DNA of 41,460 bases from Pseudobdellovibrionaceae bacterium (GCA_030158485.1 JAOASS010000011.1:1-41460); one strand, 5' to 3'; shown: positions 6,852-16,814, counted from the stretch's first letter. Program-made: numbers and translations. The notes: generated by a model from the sequence alone, not told the origin.

Positions 6852-7868
6852 ATGAAAAATCAAACTTCTCAAGTATCTAAAAAAGTAAAATACCATGATC
6901 TGCCTTTAAGTAAAAATCCAAACCCAATTGTGTGGGCTTTAGACCCTTCTGAAGTGAATCCTGGCCAAATCAAATTAATGCAAGATATTACAAATATTTG
7001 GTCTGCAAAAAATCAAGAAGTGATCATAGCTTCAATTTTTACACCTTTTGATTTGGGATGGATACTTAAAGTATCCAAAAGCCTGATGCTTAGCACAGTC
7101 TCTGAAATTCAAATAGCTCTTCAAAAAAAAGTCGCCACACTTGGAATTTCAGAAAAGAATCTTCAAGTTTTACCATCGATTGGTAATTCACTTCGAGAAC
7201 GAGTTCAGACTTTGATTCATTTTACAGTTAAGAAAAAAACGGAAGTTCTTCTTGTTAATTCCCAAGGGCAATCAAAGTCTCACTTTACAGGGCTTGGAAG
7301 TTTTTGCGAAGCTTTAATTTCACTATCACCCACACCCGTTTTAGTCGTGGGCAATCGTGTTGAAAAGGCTCGACTTATTTCAAAAATATTTTTTCCAACT
7401 GACTTTTCAGATCGATCAGAAACAGTTTTTAAATCAGTTTTAAAGTTTGCTCAAAAATGGGACGCCGAAGTCATTATTTATCACCACATGGATTTAGGAT
7501 CTGGTCCTCTTGCTTACGGTATACCTTGGGGATTTGATATTAACTGGGTCGATGAGTATTGGGAAAACCACGCTTTGAGTTCTGAAAAAAAAGCTGAAAA
7601 ATGGATTCAAATGGCTCAAAAAAAATTAAATATAAAATGCCATTATATTTGTGATCGAAAGATGGGGGGTCTCAGCGCCCAGATGCTCGAAAAAGCTCAA
7701 GATGAAAAAGCAGATCTTCTTGTTTTAGGTGTTAAACGAGGCCCCTGGAGCCAAGTTATATTAGGGCGTATTGTCCGCAATCTTTTTGCCGAAGCTCAAG
7801 TTCCGATTTTAATTCTTCACGCAAATTATAAAAAGCGGCTACAAAATGAAAAAAGACTTTCTTCGTAA
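6852..7868 (+). CDS. Tandem universal stress protein (UspA family)
   Basis: A 338-residue cytoplasmic protein built from two Usp domains, about 25-170 and 178-325. The second is clearer: it opens with KIFFPTDFSDRSETVFKSVL and closes with ADLLVLGVKRGPWSQVILG and VPILILH. The usual ATP-loop pattern G-x2-G-x9-G-(S/T) is imperfect, with Arg after the last Gly (LGRIV), so ATP binding is uncertain. The first domain is more divergent and keeps an SPTPVLVVG ending. Tandem Usp proteins support survival under starvation or oxidative stress. A good GGAGA lies seven bases before the ATG. The downstream dehydratase gene starts inside its last codons (23-base overlap), so the two are co-translated. Confidence 0.85.
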   Translation: MKNQTSQVSKKVKYHDLPLSKNPNPIVWALDPSEVNPGQIKLMQDITNIWSAKNQEVIIASIFTPFDLGWILKVSKSLMLSTVSEIQIALQKKVATLGISEKNLQVLPSIGNSLRERVQTLIHFTVKKKTEVLLVNSQGQSKSHFTGLGSFCEALISLSPTPVLVVGNRVEKARLISKIFFPTDFSDRSETVFKSVLKFAQKWDAEVIIYHHMDLGSGPLAYGIPWGFDINWVDEYWENHALSSEKKAEKWIQMAQKKLNIKCHYICDRKMGGLSAQMLEKAQDEKADLLVLGVKRGPWSQVILGRIVRNLFAEAQVPILILHANYKKRLQNEKRLSS

Positions 7869-8688
7869 AATGAAAATTTCTTTATTTTCAAAAAAAAATA
7901 TCAAACAACTTCTGCCAAAACGAAAACGAACGGACAATAAAACAACTGGTGGAAAAACACTTTTAATCGCAGGCTCAACTGGCATGGAAGGGGCCGCTGT
8001 TTTAGCGGCTCGGGCCGCGGCTCGTTGTGGTGCGGGATATGTTTATCTTTTAAGTGATTCTCGAAATCTTTTTACCAAAAATCCAGATTTCTTAATCCTT
8101 CAGAATTTGAAAAACTTTGAGCCTCGTCTTTTTTCATCCATTGCAATTGGACCGGGCTTCAAGAACAAAAGCATTTTACTGAAAACACTCAAATTTTTAA
8201 TTCTAAAAAAAATTGAAAATGTGGTTCTCGATGCTGAAGCACTTAGCCTATTAGCAGAAAAGAAATTGAAACTACCACCTTCTTGGATTTTGACTCCTCA
8301 TGAAGGAGAGCTCGCGCGAATGTTAAAAGTTTCAAGTGAAGAGATTAGATTGAATCGAAAAAAATATGCACTTCAAGCACAAAAAGTTTTTGGCTGCATA
8401 GTCGTTTTAAAAGGATCTGGGACTCTTGTTGCTGACTCTGATCGCATTGTTCAAATTTCATCAGGTAACCCGAGCCTAGGCAAAGCCGGCACAGGTGATG
8501 TTCTGACAGGAATGATTGCGGGTTTTTTAAGCCAAAAGGTCCCAGCTTTTGAAGCCGCTTGTTTAGCTGCTTTTATTCATGGCTTTATCGCCGATCAATG
8601 GCTTCAAAAAGGGTCTGATGTTTTAAGTCTTATGGCATCAGATCTGATAGAACAGTTGCCTCAAACTTTGAAATATTTCAGAAAATAA
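7846..8688 (+). CDS. nnrD: ADP-dependent NAD(P)H-hydrate dehydratase
   Basis: A 280-residue ribokinase-fold enzyme that repairs hydrated NADH/NADPH (the S form of NAD(P)HX) back to the normal cofactor. It contains the Gly-rich GKTLLIAGSTGMEGAAVLAA, the AIGPGF loop, VVLDAEAL, the substrate motif LTPHEGELARML and the nucleotide site GNPSLGKAGTGDVLTGMIAG. Only the dehydratase domain is present. The N-terminal epimerase half (NnrE/YjeF_N), fused in many bacteria, is absent and no separate epimerase gene is in the window. The first 30 residues are very basic and lie outside the fold. The start ATG overlaps the Usp gene; an alternative ATG is at 7870. Coupling to a stress protein fits a cofactor-repair role. 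Confidence 0.92.
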   Translation: MKKDFLRKMKISLFSKKNIKQLLPKRKRTDNKTTGGKTLLIAGSTGMEGAAVLAARAAARCGAGYVYLLSDSRNLFTKNPDFLILQNLKNFEPRLFSSIAIGPGFKNKSILLKTLKFLILKKIENVVLDAEALSLLAEKKLKLPPSWILTPHEGELARMLKVSSEEIRLNRKKYALQAQKVFGCIVVLKGSGTLVADSDRIVQISSGNPSLGKAGTGDVLTGMIAGFLSQKVPAFEAACLAAFIHGFIADQWLQKGSDVLSLMASDLIEQLPQTLKYFRK

Positions 8689-8749
8689 GTTTTTAATCTT
8701 TGTAATAATTTAAAGCTCTGTCTCTCTTAATGAGGCAGGAGTTAACCGT

Positions 8750-9508
8750 ATGTTAAAATCTCAATTGATATTATGTCTCATATTGAAACTCATATTTACA
8801 ACAATTACGAACGCTTCCGAGCCTGTTCTTTTAGTTGATTCTGGTGTTCAAAAAGTACAACTCGTTGAGCTTTTCAGTTCTGAGTCTTGCTCGAGTTGCC
8901 CTCCTGCCGACCAATGGTTTTCAAAGCTACAAAGCCATCCTGATCTTTGGAAAAAATTTGTACCCATCGTCTTTCACGTCGACTATTGGAATCATCTCAA
9001 CTGGAAAGATGATTTTTCATCAGAACCCATGACAAAAAGACAAATTCAAATATCTCAACTTTGGACAAGTCCTCGAGTTTATACTCCAGCTGTTGTTGTT
9101 GATGGCAACGAGTGGCTCGGTTGGCGAAATTCTTCCGCGGATATTCCACCTTCTCGAGCTCAATCACAAAAAATAAGTCTTGCTGTCTATAAGGAAAAGA
9201 ACTCAGATGAAAATTTTAAAGTTCAAGTGACAGGTCACGATCCTACTAAGAAGTACATTCTCAAACTAGCTTTGCTTGGCATGGGACTTAAAACTCAAGT
9301 CATAAGCGGGGAAAATTCCGGAAAAACTTTAAAACATGATTTTATTTTGCTTAACTGGGAACAACAAGCTATCGATTCAAAATCTAAATTAACGAGTTTT
9401 AAAATTCAAAAACCAAAAAATCGAAAATATTCCCGCCTTGCCTTATCTGTCTGGATTGAACTCAGTGGAGTACCCACCTCTCTGCAAGCAGTTGGAACTT
9501 ATCTTTAA
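8750..9508 (+). CDS. Exported DUF1223 thioredoxin-like protein
   Basis: A 252-residue protein with a signal peptide (about 1-23, ending TITNAS) and a DUF1223 domain. The hallmark is VELFSSESCSSCPPADQWFS, a CxxC-like Cys-Ser-Ser-Cys followed by Pro-Pro-Ala-Asp, then IVFHVDYWNHLNWKDDF, then YTPAVVVDG with the cis-Pro region of the thioredoxin fold. The C-terminal third (about 150-252) is a beta-rich tail. The family is uncharacterised, with predicted thiol-disulfide or related redox activity in the envelope. A GCAGGAG Shine-Dalgarno site precedes the ATG. It lies 60 bases upstream of an exported MsrB, which suggests a shared role in coping with oxidative damage outside the cytoplasm. Confidence 0.85.
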   Translation: MLKSQLILCLILKLIFTTITNASEPVLLVDSGVQKVQLVELFSSESCSSCPPADQWFSKLQSHPDLWKKFVPIVFHVDYWNHLNWKDDFSSEPMTKRQIQISQLWTSPRVYTPAVVVDGNEWLGWRNSSADIPPSRAQSQKISLAVYKEKNSDENFKVQVTGHDPTKKYILKLALLGMGLKTQVISGENSGKTLKHDFILLNWEQQAIDSKSKLTSFKIQKPKNRKYSRLALSVWIELSGVPTSLQAVGTYL

Positions 9509-9568
9509 CAGATCTTGCATTTTGAATTGAATTTTAACAAAATAATGGGACCTGATAGGAGAATATTT

Positions 9569-10096
9569 ATGAATACACAGTTAAACTTGATCTTGACTTT
9601 AAGCCTGACATTTTTGGTATCCTTTTCCTATGGGTGGCAAGCAAAAGATATGAAAAAATTAAGTAAAAGTGAACTCAAGTCGAAACTGACTGCTCTTCAA
9701 TATGATGTGACACAGAATTCAGCAACAGAACCTCCTTTTAAAAATGAATTCTGGAACAACAATCAAGAGGGCCTTTACGTTGATATCGTTTCCGGGGAAC
9801 CTCTTTTCAGCTCTTTGGATAAGTATGATTCAGGAACAGGATGGCCCAGCTTCACGCGCCCACTCGTTAAAGAAAATGTTTATGAAAAAATAGATCGTGG
9901 AATCTTTGGCAACCGCATTGAAGTCAGAAGTCAACATGGCGATTCACATCTAGGCCATGTCTTTACGGACGGCCCAAAGCCAACTGGCTTACGTTACTGT
10001 ATGAATTCCGCCGCTTTAAAATTTATCCCAAAAGAAAAACTTAAAGAATCGGGTTACGCAGAGTTTGCTCCGCTTTTTGAAAAAACAAAACCCTAA
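9569..10096 (+). CDS. msrB: Exported methionine-R-sulfoxide reductase B
   Basis: A 175-residue protein that reduces the R form of methionine sulfoxide in oxidised proteins. The MsrB core reads [20 protein letters not shown], then [12 protein letters not shown], then [12 protein letters not shown], then [13 protein letters not shown] with the catalytic Cys. The Zn-binding CxxC pairs of one MsrB subgroup are missing. I chose ATG 9569 because AGGAG lies about 7 bases upstream and the protein then opens with a clean signal peptide ([20 protein letters not shown]). An in-frame ATG at 9515 would add 18 polar residues in front of it. The product therefore probably works in the periplasm. Its stop overlaps the stop of the convergent trehalose gene by 4 bases. 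Confidence 0.93.
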   Translation: MNTQLNLILTLSLTFLVSFSYGWQAKDMKKLSKSELKSKLTALQYDVTQNSATEPPFKNEFWNNNQEGLYVDIVSGEPLFSSLDKYDSGTGWPSFTRPLVKENVYEKIDRGIFGNRIEVRSQHGDSHLGHVFTDGPKPTGLRYCMNSAALKFIPKEKLKESGYAEFAPLFEKTKP

Positions 10097-12366
10097 AATT
10101 GAATGGATTGAGGTTTAAAAAAGTCCTGGTTTTTTTTGTGCAAAATAATTTTATTCTGTTTAGAATCAGCTTGTTTTCGATTTAAAACTTCTTTTAAAAA
10201 AGAAATCACATCTTCTTGACCTGCCAATCGGTATTGAGCCGATGTCACCCCTGGACCCACTTTAATTGAAACTCCTCTTTGATCTAAAACTTTAAACATA
10301 TCTTCATCTGTTCGGTCATCACCAAGACAAATAGTCAATACATCTTGAAAATTTTCATGCTCTAAAATCCACTTTAAAAAACTACCTTTATGACACTCCA
10401 CTGCTTTTGCTTCTACTATTTTAGAACCAATGGTGACGGAAACCGGCTGATTAGCAAGGCCGACTTGTAATTCTTCATCTAACTTTTTTGCACGAAAAGA
10501 AGCGAAGTCTGTCGGAGACTGCCTAAAGTGCCAAACAAGACTCGCTTCTTTACATTCAACAAAGGAAAGTGGGACTGTTTCTGAGTAGGCTTTCATTACT
10601 TTTTTAACTTCAGAAAACCATGATTGAATATCAGATGAAACTCGACTTTTCCAAGGTTCATATCCAGTTCGATAGAAAGCACCGTGTTCTGCAGCTAAAG
10701 TGACATCACAGTCTTCAAATTGTTCATCTAGAAATTCTTTATCTCGGCCACTGATAATCAAAATAGAAAAATAGTTTCCTAGATCATAAATTAAAGTTCT
10801 CAGATTATTCGGCAAAATAGCAAATTCAGGTAAACTTTTAATACCGACAAGGGTGCCGTCGTAATCCATAACTAAAAGACACTTGGGTGCTTGCATAATT
10901 TTCTGAAATAAATCCAGCGACTGATATTGATTCATAGCCTCCAGGCGAACAACTGGAGACTTTGCAGTCCGGCTTGAGGCGGCTTCTAAATCTTTTAAAT
11001 ATCCCAGCGCCCACTGAGTCGCAGAGTATTGGGAAAGAACGACATGCAAACTTTTAACTCTTTTTATTTTTTCAAAAACTGGCATGTCGTATGCGCTTTT
11101 AATAGCCTCAGCGATCGAATCCTCATCCCAAGGATTGATAATAAGAGCTTGCCCCAAAAGTGATGCCGCACCTGCGAATTCACTTACGATAAGAACTCCT
11201 GGATTAGATTTGTCTTGAGAAATCGCATATTCTATTGCCACTAAATTCATTCCATCACGTTTACTTGTTATCAAAAGGCAATCTGCTCTTTTATAAAGAG
11301 TCAGTAATTCATCTTCACTCAAAGAGTTAAAAATATAATGAATAGGCGCATAGCCAGGCTCTGCAAATTCACCATTAATCATGCCGACTAACTCATCAAC
11401 TTCTTTTTTAAGACGAATATAAGAAGGCACCTGAGTCCGAGTCGGCACTGCAATTTGCAAAAGACTCACGCGACCTCGCAAATCTGGATACTTTTGTAAA
11501 AATCTTCTAAATCCATGAAGTTTTAGTTCAAGACCTTTTGTGTAATCGAGTCGATCAACACCTAAAATAAGAAAAGGAATTTTAATTTTTTCATTTAAAA
11601 TCTGAGACTTCACCAAAACGTTTTCAGATAAAGAATTATTTTTCCACTTTTCAACATCAATACTAATTGGATAAACTCCTAAATGGAGATCGTGATCCCC
11701 CACTTCCGCTTTAAAAAATGTTGAATCAATTCCCAAATGTGCTTTTAGAGAAACGGTAAAATGACGAAGATATGAGTGCTCATGAAACCCAATCAAATTT
11801 GACTGAATCATGCCATTTAAAATCTGCTCACGTACCGGAAGTTGACGAAATATCTCGGAGCTTGGAAAAGGTGTATGAAGAAATAATCCAATTTTTAAAT
11901 TGGAATTTCCTTGTCTCAACATTTTGGGAAGCAAGAGAAAATGGAAATCATGAATCCATATTGTATCTTGAGGTTCAGCTATTTTTAAAACTTCGTCTGC
12001 CATAATCCGGTTGCAAGCGACATAAGCTTGCCAGTCAGAACGTTTGAAAAATGCATGCTGACTTTCATAATGAAAGAGAGGCCAAATCACATCATTACAA
12101 AATCCATCATAGTATTGATCATATGTTTTTTTGTCCACCAGCACGGGATTAACTCTTATATGAGGAATTATATTGGGAGTTTCGTTTTTAATTTTTTTTG
12201 CAGATTCAATATCTGTTTCAAATCCCATCCAAAAAAATGGATCTTCTAAATTAACACCCAACAAAGCTGAGACTAATCCTCCACTACCTTTTTTTATACT
12301 TTTTGTTTTCAAATCAATGCTAAAAGGCAACCGATTTGAAATAAATATTTTTTTTGGCTTTTTCAA
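10093..12366 (-). CDS. otsAB: Fused trehalose-6-phosphate synthase / phosphatase
   Basis: A 757-residue two-domain cytoplasmic enzyme. Residues 1-470 are a GT20 synthase: [66 protein letters not shown] and [14 protein letters not shown]. It joins UDP-glucose to glucose-6-phosphate. Residues about 490-735 are a HAD-type phosphatase: [13 protein letters not shown] (nucleophile Asp), [17 protein letters not shown] and [14 protein letters not shown]. It releases free trehalose. E. coli encodes the two steps separately; the fusion resembles the eukaryotic arrangement and some other bacteria. The start is TTG 12366, with AGGAG upstream. It is divergent from a GH15 glycosidase gene across 69 bases with an AT-rich TATATAA-type element, so the two may share a regulated promoter region. 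Confidence 0.95.
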   Translation of the reverse strand: MKKPKKIFISNRLPFSIDLKTKSIKKGSGGLVSALLGVNLEDPFFWMGFETDIESAKKIKNETPNIIPHIRVNPVLVDKKTYDQYYDGFCNDVIWPLFHYESQHAFFKRSDWQAYVACNRIMADEVLKIAEPQDTIWIHDFHFLLLPKMLRQGNSNLKIGLFLHTPFPSSEIFRQLPVREQILNGMIQSNLIGFHEHSYLRHFTVSLKAHLGIDSTFFKAEVGDHDLHLGVYPISIDVEKWKNNSLSENVLVKSQILNEKIKIPFLILGVDRLDYTKGLELKLHGFRRFLQKYPDLRGRVSLLQIAVPTRTQVPSYIRLKKEVDELVGMINGEFAEPGYAPIHYIFNSLSEDELLTLYKRADCLLITSKRDGMNLVAIEYAISQDKSNPGVLIVSEFAGAASLLGQALIINPWDEDSIAEAIKSAYDMPVFEKIKRVKSLHVVLSQYSATQWALGYLKDLEAASSRTAKSPVVRLEAMNQYQSLDLFQKIMQAPKCLLVMDYDGTLVGIKSLPEFAILPNNLRTLIYDLGNYFSILIISGRDKEFLDEQFEDCDVTLAAEHGAFYRTGYEPWKSRVSSDIQSWFSEVKKVMKAYSETVPLSFVECKEASLVWHFRQSPTDFASFRAKKLDEELQVGLANQPVSVTIGSKIVEAKAVECHKGSFLKWILEHENFQDVLTICLGDDRTDEDMFKVLDQRGVSIKVGPGVTSAQYRLAGQEDVISFLKEVLNRKQADSKQNKIILHKKNQDFFKPQSIQF

Positions 12367-12435
12367 AGATAGTCACTCCTCTTTATATATGTTACTATTA
12401 ACTCATCAGATCGCTGAATGAAGTAGGTGTAAACC

Positions 12436-14250
12436 TTGGAATCTTCTTCTGAAGAAAAACATTATCAAAATAATATTAATCAATATAAATTAGGAATAAT
12501 TGGTAACTGCCATTTTTCGGCTCTAGTTGATTTAAATGCTAATATAAAATGGCTTTGTTGGCCAAGATTTGATTCTGGTTTTATTTTTGGATCCCTATTA
12601 GATGAAAAAAAAGGGGGTCACTTTTCTATAAATCCTGCGCTTCAAGATTTTGTAAGTCAGCAAAGTTATATTGAAAATACAAACATTTTGGTCACAAAAT
12701 TCGAAAATCAAGAAGGTGTTTTTGAAGTCACGGATTTTGCACCTCGATTTAGTATTGATGAAGGATTTCATAAACCCCTTATGTTATTTCGCAAAGTAAG
12801 AAAAATTGCAGGTCACCCCAGAATCAAAGTGCAGTGCCGTCCCGTCGGAGACTATGGCAAAATAAAACCTGAAGTTTATATCGACAGTCATCACATTCGA
12901 TACTCTGGTCTGACTGAACCTGTCAGACTCACGACAAATGCTTCTCTTACTTTAATCCAACAAGAAAATGATTTTTTTCTAAATGAAGATCTTTACTTTG
13001 TTCTTTCTTGGGGGCTTCATCTTGAGGGGCCGCTGATTCATACTTTTGATAATTTCTTAATCAAAACAAAAGAATATTGGCAAACATGGGTCAGACACTG
13101 CACATTACCAAAAGTTTTTCAAAAAGAAGTGATCCGATCCGCACTGACTCTAAAACTTCATCAGTTTGAAGACACGGGAGCTATTATCGCCTCCTGTACA
13201 ACCAGTTTACCTGAAATAGAACGTGAAGGTAGAAACTGGGATTATCGATTTTGTTGGCTCAGAGACACTTATTATACTTTGTCCGCACTGAATTCTTTGG
13301 GTCATTTCGAGGAAATGGAAAAGTTTGCGCATTTTATTGAAAATCTGAATATGGGCTCTCTTGATTCTTTACAGCCTGTTTATGGAATTGACGGTCAGAC
13401 CTGTAGGGAAGAAGTAGAACTGGACTTAGACGGTTATAGAAATAACAAACCCGTTCGTATCGGTAACAATGCTGGCACACAAGTTCAGCATGATGCTTAT
13501 GGGCAAATTGTTATGGCCTTATTTAATCTTTATACGGATCAAAGACTTTTAAAAAAAGAGACTTACCCGACTCGCTCCCTTCATTTTTTACTTGGCTATA
13601 TTGAAAAAAAAATCGAACAACCCGATAATGGCCTTTGGGAATTTAGAGGCCACAAGTCTATGCATAGCTATTCGGCACTTTTTCACTGGGTTGGAAGCGC
13701 TGCCTGTCAAAAAATCGCCATCCTAAGAAACGATCAGGTTCTTGAAATGAAAGCTCAAATGTGTAAAATACGGGCTTTTGATTTACTTGAAAAAAGTTAT
13801 AGTTTAAATAAAAAAGCTTATACCCAAGCCATAGGCTCAGAAGATTTAGATGCCAGCTTACTGCAAATGATTACACTCGGATACTTTCATGATCAACCGA
13901 AACAAAAAGCGATTGAACACTTAAGAGCTATTCAAAAAGACCTTGAAATTTCACCCGGCTTTTTACTTCGCTATAAACACACTGATGATTTTGGTTTGCA
14001 GAAATCGGCATTTTTAGTCTGTAGTTTTTGGTATATTGAGGCCCTTATTTATCTCGATTTTTATGATGAAGCCATTAGCTTATTTAAAAATGTCTTGAAA
14101 GCCCAAAATCATTTAGGCTTGATGAGTGAAGATTTTGACATTCACAGTCTGAGTCAATGGGGAAATTTCCCGCAAACTTACAGTCACGTAGGACTTATTA
14201 ACTGTGCTTTTGCATTTGATAAAGCTCTTAAAAAACCTGCTTTTCTATAA
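12436..14250 (+). CDS. Glycoside hydrolase family 15 protein (glucoamylase or trehalase)
   Basis: A 604-residue enzyme with no signal peptide. The N-terminal beta domain opens with YKLGIIGNCHFSALVDLNAN and WLCWPRFDSG, the usual start of bacterial GH15 proteins. The (alpha/alpha)6 catalytic domain (about 220-600) has EREGRNWDYRFCWLRDTYYT, containing a predicted substrate-site region, and a late acidic motif GLMSEDFD followed by GNFPQTYSHVGLIN, where the second catalytic Glu normally sits. Family members hydrolyse alpha-glucosides; some, in actinobacteria, are trehalases. Divergence from the trehalose synthesis gene makes a trehalase, or a role in glucan turnover linked to it, likely. That substrate is inference. 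It starts at TTG 12436 with AGGTG upstream. Its last 23 bases overlap the convergent MltD-like gene. Confidence 0.9.
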   Translation: MESSSEEKHYQNNINQYKLGIIGNCHFSALVDLNANIKWLCWPRFDSGFIFGSLLDEKKGGHFSINPALQDFVSQQSYIENTNILVTKFENQEGVFEVTDFAPRFSIDEGFHKPLMLFRKVRKIAGHPRIKVQCRPVGDYGKIKPEVYIDSHHIRYSGLTEPVRLTTNASLTLIQQENDFFLNEDLYFVLSWGLHLEGPLIHTFDNFLIKTKEYWQTWVRHCTLPKVFQKEVIRSALTLKLHQFEDTGAIIASCTTSLPEIEREGRNWDYRFCWLRDTYYTLSALNSLGHFEEMEKFAHFIENLNMGSLDSLQPVYGIDGQTCREEVELDLDGYRNNKPVRIGNNAGTQVQHDAYGQIVMALFNLYTDQRLLKKETYPTRSLHFLLGYIEKKIEQPDNGLWEFRGHKSMHSYSALFHWVGSAACQKIAILRNDQVLEMKAQMCKIRAFDLLEKSYSLNKKAYTQAIGSEDLDASLLQMITLGYFHDQPKQKAIEHLRAIQKDLEISPGFLLRYKHTDDFGLQKSAFLVCSFWYIEALIYLDFYDEAISLFKNVLKAQNHLGLMSEDFDIHSLSQWGNFPQTYSHVGLINCAFAFDKALKKPAFL

Positions 14251-15724
14251 ATTCAGGCTCTTGCTTTGTCGCGACAGAGCTTTTGATATCGTTTTCGACA
14301 GAATCCAGATTTGAATTCGGAACAAATATTCGATAGCCTTTGGGTAGGACGTAGTTTCTTTTAAATAAACGATCTAGCTCGGGATTAAAAAGTAAAAGCT
14401 GTTCAGCTTGAAGATTTGTCGCCGCAAGGACTTGAGTCGGTTTCATCATTTTTTTCAGTTTAACCGATTCAAACTTAAGAGCGGGCTCATAAAGATGATC
14501 TGTCCAAAGGATATCTTTATACATTTGCGCATGCAAAGCCGCCAAAAAGCAGGTGTAGAAATTTGCAGATGCAAAATCAAAGTTTCGAGATCTGTAGCTT
14601 TTCACAATTTTAGCAATATCGCGTGTTCCTAATTTTTGCATAGCAAGTCGGACACCACCTGGACCGTGGTTATAAGCTGTTAAAGCCAAACCCCAATTTT
14701 TATGCAAAATTTGGTGATTTTCTTTTAATAATTTTGAAGCGGCTTCTGTTGCTTTCCAGGGGTTTCTTCTTTCGTCGATCTGATCGTTGACGGTCATAAA
14801 AATTCGCCCGATTCCTGGCATAAATTGCCAGATCCCCGCGGCTCCAACTTTACTTGTGGCACCAATCACAAAACTTGATTCAACAAAAGGAAGGCGAGTT
14901 AATTCTATCGGCAATCTTTTTTCTTTAAAAATAGCTTCCATTCCTTCTAAGTAACGACCACTAATCGTTAATCCATTTTCAAAAAAGTTTTTTTGACCCG
15001 TTTGAATTCGCAAACTTTGTGAAGCTGTTCGAATAATTTTCTTTTGATCTCCTTTGATTTCTTCAAGTTGCGCTAACCAACCCAATTCTTCTTCGTCCAT
15101 TTCAGCTTTGCTTTTACGTGCCATTTTTTGCAATTTAATTTTAATTTCAGATGCTCTTTTGGAAACAGCTTTTTGCGCTTTAACCGTGTTAAGCCACGCA
15201 GCACGTGCTGGCTGCGCCATAATATCAGAGATATCAACTACATCGTAAATAATATGCGGATGAAGCGAATCATGAATAATTTTTTTGTCGGAATTAAACT
15301 CTGTATAAACACGAAACCAGAACTTTGTTTGATTAAAAATTAAATCTGGAATGTTAAATTCAGGTGAAATTCTATTCTGAAAATCAGATAAAATTTGGTC
15401 CACCGTTTGATCTGTAATCTGAGGTAACTTCTCGGCTTCGATTGTTACTACTTCAAAATTAAGGTCTAAAGCATCTTCTGATTGAAGAGTTGGTTCCCAA
15501 AAGGGAGTCCCTTTTTCATCTTGTTGTGACTCTTGGCGTGTCGAAGTTACGATTTCGTTTTGAAGACTGAGAATCTCAATTTCCTTATCAAAGTTCATTT
15601 TTTTTGAAAAATAGTGAGCACCCGCTGACTGAATCAAAGCCATTGAAGTTGCACCTAAACAAAAACTTAAGATAATATTAAAAGTCATTCTTTTGTTTGA
15701 AGATACGATCAAATTTTTCCACAT
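14228..15724 (-). CDS. MltD-like membrane-bound lytic murein transglycosylase
   Basis: A 498-residue protein with a signal/anchor helix at about 13-35. The SLT domain (about 265-400) has the family-defining sequence: LPFVESSFVIGATS with the catalytic Glu, then VGAAGIWQFMPGIGR, then DERRNPWKATEAASKLL, and ALTAYNHGPGGVRLA. The enzyme cleaves between MurNAc and GlcNAc to leave anhydro-muropeptides. The last 70 residues (KPTQVLAATNLQAEQLLLFN ... GYRIFVP) look like one LysM-type peptidoglycan-binding unit, where E. coli MltD has two. The long linker before the SLT domain is charged and partly coiled. AGGAG precedes the ATG. The 3' end overlaps the convergent GH15 gene by 23 bases. Confidence 0.92.
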   Translation of the reverse strand: MWKNLIVSSNKRMTFNIILSFCLGATSMALIQSAGAHYFSKKMNFDKEIEILSLQNEIVTSTRQESQQDEKGTPFWEPTLQSEDALDLNFEVVTIEAEKLPQITDQTVDQILSDFQNRISPEFNIPDLIFNQTKFWFRVYTEFNSDKKIIHDSLHPHIIYDVVDISDIMAQPARAAWLNTVKAQKAVSKRASEIKIKLQKMARKSKAEMDEEELGWLAQLEEIKGDQKKIIRTASQSLRIQTGQKNFFENGLTISGRYLEGMEAIFKEKRLPIELTRLPFVESSFVIGATSKVGAAGIWQFMPGIGRIFMTVNDQIDERRNPWKATEAASKLLKENHQILHKNWGLALTAYNHGPGGVRLAMQKLGTRDIAKIVKSYRSRNFDFASANFYTCFLAALHAQMYKDILWTDHLYEPALKFESVKLKKMMKPTQVLAATNLQAEQLLLFNPELDRLFKRNYVLPKGYRIFVPNSNLDSVENDIKSSVATKQEPEFIEKQVF

Positions 15725-15964
15725 TTTTAAGTCACTCCTGTAAGCGAATTTGCCCCTTAGTTACTTCGCAATATTCTAGCCGACACAGGAATGCCTATAA
15801 GCCTCTCGAGTGGTTTTAATATGAAAATCTTTCTTGCTTGTGACAAAACTGAGTCAGGTCTAAAAAATAAAGTGTTCAACTTTTTGACACAGTGAAAGGG
15901 TCCTGGTTTTCACAAAGAAAGTATTTTGATTGATAGAAACCCTATTTTTTCGTAAATTTTATTA

Positions 15965-16801
15965 ATGAATATAATTTGGATCTTAATTCTAACTTTAAAT
16001 TTTTTTTCAATCAGCTGCATTTCCACTTCAGAATCAAGAAATTGCGAACCCGAAAGTACCCAATTTGGATCAGCTGAATTTCAAGTTCAAATTTCTCGTT
16101 ATGGTGGTCAGTCTTCACAAAAAAGTCTGATTATTGTGCCGCCTACAGGGCGAACAAATTATATTGATAAAAGCTATGCCGAAGAATTTTGCTCCGCTGG
16201 ATATGATGTTTACATTTTGGATAGTTGGACCGGAGATGTCGAAACAACGATTGAACTTGAAATTCATCAGCGCTTTTACGGGAAAGCACAGACTGCCATA
16301 ACCCTTGTTCTTGATCAGATTAAAAGCTCCTATACCGGACTCCTGGGGACCAGTGTCGGCGGACTACACGCCAGTATCGCTGCAAGTTATCAGGACAGAC
16401 TCCAAGCCGTGTTTGTCATAACAACTGGCATTCCAATAGCTGAAGTCGTTGTTAATTCCGATCAAGAAGCCATGGTTAAATTAAAAAAAGAACGACAAAA
16501 ACGATACGGCTTTTCGACCACACAAGAAAATATTCTAGCACTTGGCAAAGCTTTTACCTGGGAACCACAACAACTTTCTGAAAAGTATAAAGAAAAAGAT
16601 TTAGGAATGTCGATTGCCCTAAATGACGGAACAGTCCCAACAGAAAATCAAATTAAACTTCAAGACTACTGGAAACCCAAAAAAGTGATTACTTTTTCGA
16701 GCAATCACTTTTGGGGTATTATTAAAACTTGGCTGTTTAGCCGTGATGAAGTTTTAGAATTTTTTGAAGAAAGTGTGAAGTCTCGTCTTCAACAATCCTG
16801 A
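15965..16801 (+). CDS. Alpha/beta-hydrolase-like lipoprotein
   Basis: A 278-residue protein. A hydrophobic start ending in FFSISC gives a plausible but imperfect lipobox, so it is probably lipid-anchored. The fold is alpha/beta-hydrolase-like: a first strand SLIIVPPTGRTNYID, then YDVYILDSW, the nucleophile elbow GLLGTSVGGLHASIAA (GxSxG), then VFVITTGIP, and a late NHFWGI that could supply the catalytic His. It may be an esterase or depolymerase acting on envelope or external substrates; the substrate cannot be read. No Shine-Dalgarno site is obvious before the ATG. It converges with another lipoprotein gene of similar design 14 bases away, which suggests an old inverted duplication with strong divergence. 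Confidence 0.72.
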   Translation: MNIIWILILTLNFFSISCISTSESRNCEPESTQFGSAEFQVQISRYGGQSSQKSLIIVPPTGRTNYIDKSYAEEFCSAGYDVYILDSWTGDVETTIELEIHQRFYGKAQTAITLVLDQIKSSYTGLLGTSVGGLHASIAASYQDRLQAVFVITTGIPIAEVVVNSDQEAMVKLKKERQKRYGFSTTQENILALGKAFTWEPQQLSEKYKEKDLGMSIALNDGTVPTENQIKLQDYWKPKKVITFSSNHFWGIIKTWLFSRDEVLEFFEESVKSRLQQS

Positions 16802-16814
16802 TTTAAAAAAATTC

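Noticed and set aside
9515-9568. Longer start for MsrB
   Set aside because: The internal ATG has AGGAG at good spacing and begins a signal peptide; the extension would bury it behind polar residues.
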